From: Candidatus Aminicenantota bacterium
Lineage (GTDB): Bacteria; Acidobacteriota; Aminicenantia; UBA2199
Direction: 5' to 3'
NCBI GenBank assembly: GCA_020355945.1
Contig: CP070627.1
Location: forward strand, 1,597,410 to 1,604,388
Length of the DNA stretch: 6,979 bases
In this document: positions 1-4,929 of the stretch, piece by piece
How the letters are laid out: each line of letters begins with the position of its first letter
Position numbering within the stretch: position 1 is the stretch's first letter
Position numbers and translations under genes: made by a program
Notes under the pieces: model-generated
Databases searched by the model: none
Told to the model about the DNA's origin: nothing
What the model saw: the letters and a program-made list of their open reading frames with translations, nothing else

Positions 1-103
1 CCTGTTGAGACTTGACCCCATTTACTTTATCATTTACCCATTTACATTTATAGATGGAGCTAGGCATGCGCCATAAAAAAAATAATTTTTTCATACAAAA
101 CTA
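1..103. other. Intergenic DNA upstream of the first operon
   Basis: No gene is visible here. The first 50 bases carry three copies of ATTTAC (20-25, 32-37, 40-45), and an AT-rich tract at 73-100 lies just upstream of the promoter at 104. I see no convincing terminator or ribosome binding site. Confidence 0.4.
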
Positions 104-132
104 TTGACAATATCCCGTATTTCCTCTAAAAT
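104..132 (+). promoter_or_regulatory. Sigma-70 type promoter of the membrane protein/glycosidase operon
   Basis: TTGACA at 104-109 matches the -35 consensus exactly. A 17-base spacer leads to TAAAAT at 127-132, one base from the -10 consensus. Transcription would start near 139-140. This is the only good promoter ahead of the two-gene unit at 281-1820, so it probably drives both genes. The call rests on sequence match only. Confidence 0.7.
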
Positions 133-139
133 GCAGCTT

Positions 140-277
140 ATGGTTATGGTTAAAATTGATTTTTCTTTCGGGTACGATGTAAGATGTATGACAGAGAGTG
201 GGAGGTCCACCTACAAAGGCTTGCAGAATAAATTGCCAGAATGTTTTGCTTCTCCTGGAATTGGACAATGGGGTTAA
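140..277 (+). CDS. Possible small leader ORF (45 codons; 48 if read from 131)
   Basis: An open frame runs from ATG at 131, 140 or 146 to TAA at 275-277, three bases before the ATG of the next gene. ATG 131 overlaps the predicted -10 box, so it would lie upstream of the transcript start. ATG 140 would sit at about the first transcribed base, which fits leaderless translation. No Shine-Dalgarno sequence precedes any of these starts. The peptide has two cysteines, ends in GIGQWG, and matches no family I recognise. It could be a translated leader coupled to the membrane protein gene, or only an open stretch in a 5' untranslated region. The short length and missing ribosome binding site keep confidence low. 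Confidence 0.3.
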   Translation: MVMVKIDFSFGYDVRCMTESGRSTYKGLQNKLPECFASPGIGQWG

Positions 278-280
278 AAA

Positions 281-1015
281 ATGACAACTAAGAAAGTTAA
301 AGATAATTTCACCGAGAGAGAGGTTGAAAGAATTGAAAGTATAATTGGTGGATATCTTGCAAGTGAGGCTGGAATTAATAAAATTGAAACCAGGGTCGAT
401 GACTATCTTGCAAGTGAGGCCGGAATTAATAAAATTGAGACTAGAATTAAAAAATATTTTTCGATATACTTGAGAATATTAAAAGCTTTTTTTATAGGGT
501 TAGGGATAATTTTTATTGTGATCATTTCTTCAGGACTCATAACTAAACAAAATCTTTTTGTTTTGCTTCATGATAAAATGTTTGGAACTAAGGAACATCT
601 TATTGAGAAAATTAAGGAAGCAATAACAAAGGGAGCGGCCATCTCATACCATCGCTCTTTAATACTCGAAGGTCCAAGAAAGCGAAATGAAAAAATGCTA
701 TTTTTCGCTGAATCAGGGCAGGAAATAATGATATATTTGGACGTTGAGCATAGTGGAGACATGGAGAATAGACGTTTATTGAATGTATGGGTGAATGAGG
801 ATGAACTTTATTATCAAAAGGAAGATATTAAAGGAGGCTTTAAATTTATAACAAATAAGGTTTTTCCTAAGGATGGGAAAGTACCTTCGGGACAGCAAAA
901 CATTCACACACTTGAATTTAATCTAAGCGATTATCAATCCCAAGATCTTGAGGATAAGGTTATCATTGATTGTGTCATTATCGTATCTGGGAAGAAGTTA
1001 GATGAAAACGAATAA
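281..1015 (+). CDS. Single-pass membrane protein with tandem 17-residue repeat
   Basis: This 244-residue protein belongs to no family I recognise. Residues 1-24 are charged. Residues 25-41 and 42-58 form a tandem repeat whose core, YLASEAGINKIETR, is identical in both copies; residues 16-24 look like the end of an earlier, diverged copy. The repeat is probably helical. A strongly hydrophobic segment at about 68-92 follows a basic stretch (KKYFSIYLRILK), which predicts a cytoplasmic N-terminus and an exported C-terminus. Residues 110-244 alternate polar and hydrophobic positions and look beta-rich, perhaps a sandwich domain. GGGG at 270-273 is a weak ribosome binding site. The stop overlaps the start of the downstream glycosidase-like gene by 14 bases, so the two are likely co-translated and may work together at the cell surface. 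Function unknown. Confidence 0.85.
   Translation: MTTKKVKDNFTEREVERIESIIGGYLASEAGINKIETRVDDYLASEAGINKIETRIKKYFSIYLRILKAFFIGLGIIFIVIISSGLITKQNLFVLLHDKMFGTKEHLIEKIKEAITKGAAISYHRSLILEGPRKRNEKMLFFAESGQEIMIYLDVEHSGDMENRRLLNVWVNEDELYYQKEDIKGGFKFITNKVFPKDGKVPSGQQNIHTLEFNLSDYQSQDLEDKVIIDCVIIVSGKKLDENE
353..454 (+). repeat. Two-copy 51-bp in-frame tandem repeat
   Basis: Copies at 353-403 and 404-454 have a 51-base period, which is 17 codons, and lie inside the membrane protein gene. Over the first 14 codons the copies differ at four third positions (GCT/GCC, GAA/GAG, ACC/ACT, AGG/AGA), all silent. The last three codons differ in sequence and meaning. This is an internal gene duplication with the protein sequence kept. 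Confidence 0.9.
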
Positions 1016-1820
1016 ATTAATAAAAACAATAATTTTACTGTTATCTTTTCTGCTGTCAAGCAGTATTCTTCACGTTTTCGGACAAGGGAAAGATATCAAA
1101 AAAAAAGAAATTTTTGAAGGTTTTGATATTATTAAGGGTTTTGGGTCGTTTGGAGGGAGAAGTTTTGGAGTTGTTGGCATCATCATTGATCCTCACAGAT
1201 ATCAATTGGTAGTCTCAGGTCTCGATCAAAACACCTTATCAGGTTACTCACTGCCTGGATTTCTAAAGCGCACTAACTCTTTGGCGGCTATTTCAGGTGG
1301 ACCCAGATCATCCCAAAATTTACCCATAGGCCTGGTGTTGGAAAATCGTAGGTTAACCCACCAAATCGACAAAGAATCCTCTAAATTTGAATATATCTTG
1401 ACTATCAGAAATAATGTAGTAAATATTATACATAGAGATAGATATGATAGCTATGTGGCTTATGATTATGCGCTGCAATCAGGACCATTAATTGTTGAAA
1501 GGGGTGGCAAAAACGCAATTAATGAAGAGGAAATGAAGAGAAAAGAAAAGCATGAAAGAGGCTTTATTGCAATTCAAAAAGAAACCGGCAATATCGTGCT
1601 TGCAATAACCGGTGAGGTTTATCTCTATGACCTGGCCGAATTTCTTAGTACTCCTTCCCCTCGTGGATTAAACTGTGACATTGCCTTAAATCTTGAGGGT
1701 GGTGGCAAAGTAGGTTTTTTTATCAGCCTTCCCATCCCTGAGTGGTGGATGAAAGGATATAAAAATTTCAGGTTACGCCGTCCTAATGCAATAACTGTCA
1801 AAAGAATTTCCGAAGAGTAA
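1002..1820 (+). CDS. Secreted phosphodiester glycosidase (NAGPA/DUF2233) family protein
   Basis: The 272-residue product has a Sec signal peptide: basic start MKTNKLIK, hydrophobic core at about 9-25, likely cleavage near residue 27 or 28. The mature part has the ordered landmarks of the N-acetylglucosamine-1-phosphodiester alpha-N-acetylglucosaminidase-like family: a glycine turn ISGGP at 97-101 where the family usually has NGGFF or NAGFF, LQSGP at 158-162, the strand RGFIAI at 186-191, NLEGGG at 230-235 (usually NLDGGGS), and RRPNAI at 259-264. Family members are thought to cut sugar-phosphodiester linkages in wall or surface glycans, but the substrate here cannot be read from sequence. The Asn-to-Ser change in the first motif and Asp-to-Glu in the fourth leave catalysis uncertain. 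GGGAAGAAG at 989-997 is a plausible ribosome binding site for ATG 1002. It overlaps the preceding gene and probably shares its transcript. Confidence 0.8.
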   Translation: MKTNKLIKTIILLLSFLLSSSILHVFGQGKDIKKKEIFEGFDIIKGFGSFGGRSFGVVGIIIDPHRYQLVVSGLDQNTLSGYSLPGFLKRTNSLAAISGGPRSSQNLPIGLVLENRRLTHQIDKESSKFEYILTIRNNVVNIIHRDRYDSYVAYDYALQSGPLIVERGGKNAINEEEMKRKEKHERGFIAIQKETGNIVLAITGEVYLYDLAEFLSTPSPRGLNCDIALNLEGGGKVGFFISLPIPEWWMKGYKNFRLRRPNAITVKRISEE

Positions 1821-1933
1821 GCTTAAGATATTTATCAATGTGAATTGGGCCACTGGGTGAGGGGGCCTAAAAGGTTGAGTTCTTTGGAAAAAAAGTTCAG
1901 CAGAGACAAAACAGCCTGATAACCGGTTGAAGA

Positions 1934-2236
1934 TCATCCAGCGTCGCAATATGAATTCCTTTCTAGTGCTGGGAATTGAATATCAATATGGGGTGCAGGC
2001 AATATCATCTCTTGTTGATTAATATGAGATTCAAAAATAGGATCAACCAGTGCATCGATGTACTTTGCTACTTTCCCGGGGATAATTCTATAAAAACATT
2101 TTGTACAAACATTCGCGGGAATGCCTATAAACTCAACCTGCAGGTCACAATGTTCTTTCTTGTAAAGTAGATTTATGAGCTTGGGAATCATTTCTCCGCT
2201 GCACTCAGGACATTTTCTTTTTTTTGATGAGATCAT
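1934..2236 (-). CDS. YgiT/MqsA-type zinc-finger protein, orphan
   Basis: This 100-residue protein has two CxxC pairs, CPEC at 9-12 and CTKC at 44-47, about 31 residues apart, with the family signature of a short strand and GIPANVCTKC between and around them. This is the zinc-binding domain of the YgiT-type family, found at the N-terminus of the MqsA antitoxin. The helix-turn-helix that MqsA carries after it is missing; residues 70-100 are a short, probably unstructured tail. Many such proteins sit beside a small toxin of the MqsR or DUF4258 type, but no such gene lies on either side here. Upstream on this strand, a weak -35-like TTGAAT (277-282 past 2000, i.e. 2277-2282) and TAAAAA (2254-2259) are 17 bases apart, and GAAGTG about 6 bases before the ATG is a poor ribosome binding site. 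It could be a lone regulator or the remains of a toxin-antitoxin pair. Confidence 0.75.
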   Translation of the reverse strand: MISSKKRKCPECSGEMIPKLINLLYKKEHCDLQVEFIGIPANVCTKCFYRIIPGKVAKYIDALVDPIFESHINQQEMILPAPHIDIQFPALERNSYCDAG

Positions 2237-2280
2237 AATAACACTTCTTTACTTTTTTAACACAAATAGAAAAAAAATTC

Positions 2281-2425
2281 AAGACTCTACAAAACCAAAA
2301 TCCGAGTTCCCCTTTTGTGCTGGGTGTTCCCTGGAAGAGGGTTTTGTTTTCCCGGGGCGCTTTAAAAGAGCAAATTTGCGCCCTTCGAGCAAGATGTTTT
2401 ACCGCCTGCGGCGGGAGAGCCAAAT
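2281..2425. repeat. Hairpin-rich intergenic block, probably a dispersed repeat
   Basis: The block is clearly more GC-rich than the AT-rich DNA on both sides. It holds inverted pair GGGCGC/GCGCCC (2355-2360 and 2378-2383) and a 5-bp GC stem CCGCC-TGC-GGCGG at 2402-2414. It reads open on both strands for some 70 codons, but neither reading has a ribosome binding site or any family likeness. Blocks of this kind are often multicopy in large environmental genomes. Copy number cannot be seen from one window. Confidence 0.4.
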
Positions 2426-2517
2426 TCGGTTTTTCATTTTTAATTTATTGTATCGGAAACTCTACAAATTGTTGATAATAGGGAATTCCCAGCCAACCAT
2501 TCTGCATATTCCCAACA

Positions 2518-2644
2518 GGAATAATGGAATGATGGAATAATGGAATAAGAGCATTTCATACGATTATTTGTCAATACCTATTTTCCCATTTTCTCAATTT
2601 TTTAAACCCAACATTCCAATATTCCAACATTCCATCATTCCAAT
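2518..2644. repeat. Inverted arrays of an 8-bp ATTCCA-type repeat
   Basis: Four 8-base units of the form GGAATRAT or GGAATAAG run from 2518 to 2549. Four units of the complementary form, ATTCCAAT, ATTCCAAC, ATTCCATC and ATTCCAAT, run from 2613 to 2644. The arms share an exact 14-bp inverted match (TGGAATGATGGAAT and its complement) plus further partial pairing, around a 63-base AT-rich centre. The result is a large potential cruciform or hairpin. No coding capacity is visible. Confidence 0.75.
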
Positions 2645-2731
2645 CAATTGTGAGCGCAGCGAACTAAGTTCTAATTTTTTTCCCGCTCTCTATTCTCGGG
2701 CAACCTCCTGGTAGCCTGGCCGAGATTTTTT

Positions 2732-3041
2732 ATAGGAAATCCTACCGTGATATAGAAAATCCTTGTTCAAAACAAGGACGTCCTATCTTTTTCATAGGAA
2801 ATCCTACCGTGGGACAGAAAATCTTTGTCAAAAACAAAGGCGTCCTACATTTTACATAGAAAATCTTAACATTTGACAGAAAATCCTTGTCAAAAACAAG
2901 GACGTCCTACCTTTTACATGGAAAATCCTACTGTGGGATTGAAAATCCTTGTCAAAAAAAAGGGCGTCCTACCTTTTACATAGAAAATCCTACCGTGGGA
3001 CAGAAAATCCTTGTTCCAAACAAGGAAATCCTGCTTTTAAT
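2732..3041. repeat. Five tandem 62-bp units, each with a central hairpin
   Basis: Units start at 2732, 2794, 2856, 2918 and 2980, all exactly 62 bases, diverged by substitution with no length change. Each unit has two GAAAATCC- or GAAATCC-like stretches and a central stem CCTTGT/ACAAGG with a 3-5 base loop. In unit 2 both arms changed together to CTTTGT/ACAAAG, keeping the pairing. Units 1, 3 and 5 keep the original stem, and unit 4 has lost a pair. Units 1 and 2 also contain TAGGA-AA-TCCTA, and units 1 and 3 the palindrome GGACGTCC. There are no unique spacers, so it is not a CRISPR array. The array lies between a zinc-finger gene and metF and its function is unknown. Confidence 0.9.
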
Positions 3042-3384
3042 GTAGATAGATTTTCTTGCTTGAAAAATGAGACCAAAAAATCGTATTTGAAAGGAGTTAA
3101 GGATTTAGATTTTTCCCAGTTCATGGCAGGCCTATGTAATTCAGGTGCATGGCAAAAAATCCGGCATTAAACATTCTTTTCGGAAACAGGCAAAAGCGCA
3201 AGAAGTACATCCACCGGTACAATCATTAAATCCTCTTTGTACCTGCTATGAAAATACCTTGCCTCCGGCGGCCAGGGGGACTCTTTTTGTAAAAACCGCC
3301 CCCCTGGACCCCTCGCAAAAACTTTTTATTATTTTCATCGGGTTTCAATAACATCGAGACTGTTATGTCGGGCGAAGCGACTGG
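3042..3384. other. Gene-free spacer with one long hairpin
   Basis: No supported gene is present. Translations on the plus strand (about 3060-3350) have no ribosome binding site or recognisable domain. The main structure is the hairpin at 3272-3307. A smaller inverted pair ATAACA/TGTTAT at 3348-3353 and 3361-3366 with a 7-base loop lies just beyond the stop of the minus-strand methyltransferase remnant. Confidence 0.4.
3272..3307. repeat. GC-rich hairpin with inner AT stem
   Basis: CCAGGGGG (3272-3279) and CCCCCTGG (3300-3307) form a perfect 8-bp stem. Inside the 20-base loop, TTTTT and AAAAA face each other around GT, so a longer interrupted hairpin can form. On the minus strand it follows the stop of the methyltransferase remnant by about 80 bases and could have been its terminator. 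It could equally be part of a dispersed palindromic repeat. Confidence 0.6.
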
Positions 3385-3510
3385 TTAGGGCTCATAGGGT
3401 CCCTGTTTCAATAAAGCTTCCCGCATTGCTTTGATGTGTCTCGGTCCCATCCGGCAGCATCCACCGATCAATCTTGCACCACTTCCAAACCACTCATTTG
3501 CTGGAGAAGT
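3385..3510 (-). pseudogene. C-terminal remnant of a homocysteine S-methyltransferase
   Basis: Read on the minus strand, the frame ending at TAA (3385-3387) encodes NEWFGSGARLIGGCCRMGP followed by RHIKAMREALLKQG and a short tail. GGCCR, with paired cysteines after a Gly-Ala-(Arg/Lys)-Leu-Ile-Gly run, is the C-terminal zinc-binding signature of the homocysteine S-methyltransferase (MmuM/BHMT-like) family. Family proteins are about 300 residues; only about 40 remain. Upstream the frame stays open for some 17 codons without family likeness, has no start codon or ribosome binding site, and meets a stop around 3559-3561. The N-terminal part, including the other zinc cysteine, is gone. It faces away from metF, whose product supplies methyl groups for the same pathway, so a divergent methionine-cycle pair was probably reduced by deletion. 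Confidence 0.8.
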
Positions 3511-3524
3511 TCTAATTATTTTCC

Positions 3525-3552
3525 TTGATATTGGTAAAAAGTTAGTTATAAT
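3525..3552 (+). promoter_or_regulatory. Sigma-70 type promoter of metF
   Basis: TTGATA at 3525-3530 (one mismatch to the -35 consensus) and TATAAT at 3547-3552 (perfect -10) are 16 bases apart. Transcription would start near 3559, leaving about 37 bases before the metF start. That is too short for a SAM riboswitch or an attenuator, so I see no RNA-based control. The promoter lies directly beside the broken end of the methyltransferase remnant. Confidence 0.75.
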
Positions 3553-3595
3553 ATAGTATTATTTTAAAAAAAAATTAATAAAGAAGGAGAATAAT

Positions 3596-4474
3596 ATGAG
3601 TATAAAAGATTTATGGAAGGAGAGAAAACGGCCTAGTATCTCGTTCGAGTTTTTTCCTGCCCGGGATGAGAAGGCCGCTCAAAAACTGGACAAGGTGATG
3701 GATAACCTGGCAGTCCTGGAACCGGATTTTGTTTCCGTTACCTTTGGCGCCGGGGGCTCGACACGAGAAGGTTCCTACCAATTGGCGGAAAAACTAAAGA
3801 ATGATAAAAACCTTGAGGTGCTGCCCTACGTGGCAGCGTATGGCCTGGGGCCGGATGAACTCACCTCTGTTTTAGACAGCTATAAGCAGTTGGGCATAGA
3901 AAACATTTTCTGTGTCCGCGGCGATCAACCTGAAATAGAAAACTTTCAACCCCATCCGGACAGTTTACCCCATGCGTCTGACTTTCTGTCATGGGTGGGG
4001 GAGCGGTATGATTTTTTCAAGGGTGCTGCCGCTTATCCGGAAGGCCATAAAGAAGCCGAAACCATGGAAAAAGACCTGGAATACCTTAAACTTAAAGTGG
4101 AAAAAGACGCTGGGTTCATTATCACGCAGTATTGTTACGATAACGGTTTCTTTTTTAATTTTATGGAGCGCTGCCGCAGTATTGGCATCGAAGTTCCTAT
4201 AGTAGCCGGGGTGATGCCAATTTACAGCGTTAAGATGATGGAAAACCTGGCAGCCCTTTGCGGTGCCACTATTACGAAAGAAGTTCGTGACGGATTGGCA
4301 CAACTGCCGCAGGATGACAAAAGTGCTGTGGCAGATTTTGGCGTTAACTTTGCACTGAAGCAATGCCGGGAACTGATCCAATACGGCGTGCAGGGGATCC
4401 ATTTCTATACCATGGATCGAAGCAAAACAGTGGTTCAAGTGGTCAACCATTTGAGAAGTGAGGATTTACTATAG
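3596..4474 (+). CDS. metF: 5,10-methylenetetrahydrofolate reductase
   Basis: MetF reduces 5,10-methylene-tetrahydrofolate to 5-methyl-tetrahydrofolate with FAD and a nicotinamide donor, supplying the methyl group for methionine synthesis. The 292-residue product is a full-length bacterial type (E. coli MetF is 296). With an offset of 10 from E. coli numbering it keeps Glu18 in SFEFFPA (catalytic Glu28), Thr49 in VTFGAGGS, Arg108-Gly109-Asp110 in VRGD (Asp120 tunes the flavin), AYPEGHKEA at 146-154 with His151, and Gln178 in ITQYCYD (folate-binding Gln183). One difference stands out: the usual PHLTC segment reads PYVAAYG at 77-83, so FAD-contacting His88 is replaced by Tyr78. AAGGAG at 3584-3589, six bases before the ATG, fixes the start. 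The gene is monocistronic here, looks more GC-rich than its neighbours, and has no obvious intrinsic terminator. Confidence 0.95.
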   Translation: MSIKDLWKERKRPSISFEFFPARDEKAAQKLDKVMDNLAVLEPDFVSVTFGAGGSTREGSYQLAEKLKNDKNLEVLPYVAAYGLGPDELTSVLDSYKQLGIENIFCVRGDQPEIENFQPHPDSLPHASDFLSWVGERYDFFKGAAAYPEGHKEAETMEKDLEYLKLKVEKDAGFIITQYCYDNGFFFNFMERCRSIGIEVPIVAGVMPIYSVKMMENLAALCGATITKEVRDGLAQLPQDDKSAVADFGVNFALKQCRELIQYGVQGIHFYTMDRSKTVVQVVNHLRSEDLL

Positions 4475-4581
4475 GCAACTTTCAGCGATTCGTACCATTT
4501 GGTTACTCTACTATCCAAATTTCCGGAAATTTCGATATTGCACTATCCAAATAGACCGATTTTGTACCTGGTTGTCAAGAG
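4475..4581. other. metF 3' region with a palindrome and a direct repeat
   Basis: AAATTTCCGGAAATTT at 4517-4532 is a perfect 16-bp palindrome. ACTATCCAAAT occurs at 4510-4520 and again at 4542-4552, so its two copies start 32 bases apart, and the first overlaps the left side of the palindrome. There is no hairpin followed by a T-run. The palindrome could be a protein-binding site or a weak terminator. Confidence 0.45.
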
Positions 4582-4729
4582 AAGATATAGTAACTATTCA
4601 GTTTTAGAAAAACTTTTCATGCAGTTTATGTTTCACTCACCCGTCCGGTGTCCTAGGGGACACCTCCCTGAGGCTCGTTCAATCATAAACTGCATTTCAT
4701 TTCCCAAAACTGAATAGTTACAAGATATA
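4582..4729. mobile_element. 132-bp IS66-like MITE with 8-bp target duplication
   Basis: The element spans 4590-4721. Its ends are perfect 16-bp inverted repeats, GTAACTATTCAGTTTT at 4590-4605 and its complement at 4706-4721. A second perfect 12-bp inverted pair, ATGCAGTTTATG and CATAAACTGCAT, lies at 4619-4630 and 4684-4695, and GGTGTCC/GGACACC forms a stem at the centre (4647-4653 and 4658-4664). It is flanked by direct repeat AAGATATA (4582-4589 and 4722-4729); the match extends by one G to 9 bp, probably by chance. GTAA ends and an 8-bp duplication are the known hallmarks of the IS66 transposon family. There is no room for a transposase, so this is a non-autonomous element moved in trans. 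It sits between metF and the promoter of the TPR gene. Confidence 0.85.
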
Positions 4730-4770
4730 GGAACATTTTTTTTTGAGGTCAAAAAAATGACGTGCACCTA

Positions 4771-4799
4771 TTGAAATATTGACCTATTTCTATTAAAAT
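4771..4799 (+). promoter_or_regulatory. Sigma-70 type promoter of the TPR protein gene
   Basis: TTGAAA (4771-4776) and TAAAAT (4794-4799) are separated by exactly 17 bases. Transcription would begin near 4806, giving a leader of about 125 bases that is A-rich toward its end. A second -35-like TTGACC at 4779 has no well-placed -10. The promoter begins about 40 bases after the right end of the inserted MITE, so the insertion left it intact. Confidence 0.6.
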
Positions 4800-4929
4800 T
4801 CCCTTATGCTGACTCAACGAGCCAAGAAAAATTTGTTGCCTGTTTCTACAACGGGCCATGGCCTTCTCATCATGAGTAGTAAAAACAAAAAAAAGAAAAA
4901 TAGAGATTTAACCATTAAAGGAGATTAAT

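Noticed and set aside
1..50. Edge of a transposon, suggested by CTTGACCCC and repeated ATTTAC
   Set aside because: No matching inverted end or duplication lies inside the window, and the left side is cut off.
1934..2420. Complete MqsR/MqsA-like toxin-antitoxin pair
   Set aside because: Only the zinc-finger half is present. The minus-strand frame at 2205-2423 overlaps it and has no toxin features.
2175..2540. 121-codon plus-strand gene
   Set aside because: It overlaps the zinc-finger gene on the other strand and crosses the hairpin block and the ATTCCA array. It has no ribosome binding site and no family likeness.
2732..3041. CRISPR array
   Set aside because: The five units are similar along their whole 62 bases. 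There are no unique spacers between short identical repeats and no cas genes nearby.
2949..3351. Two small plus-strand genes after the 62-bp array
   Set aside because: The first begins inside repeat units, the second runs through the hairpin at 3272-3307. Neither has a ribosome binding site or a recognisable domain.
3553..3595. SAM riboswitch or attenuator ahead of metF
   Set aside because: The predicted leader is about 37 AT-rich bases, too short and without stems.
3989..4450. 153-codon minus-strand gene inside metF
   Set aside because: It lies wholly antisense to a full-length, clearly conserved metF and has no likeness of its own.
4499..4717. 72-codon gene between metF and the TPR gene
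   Set aside because: It runs through the terminal repeats of the MITE and has no ribosome binding site.
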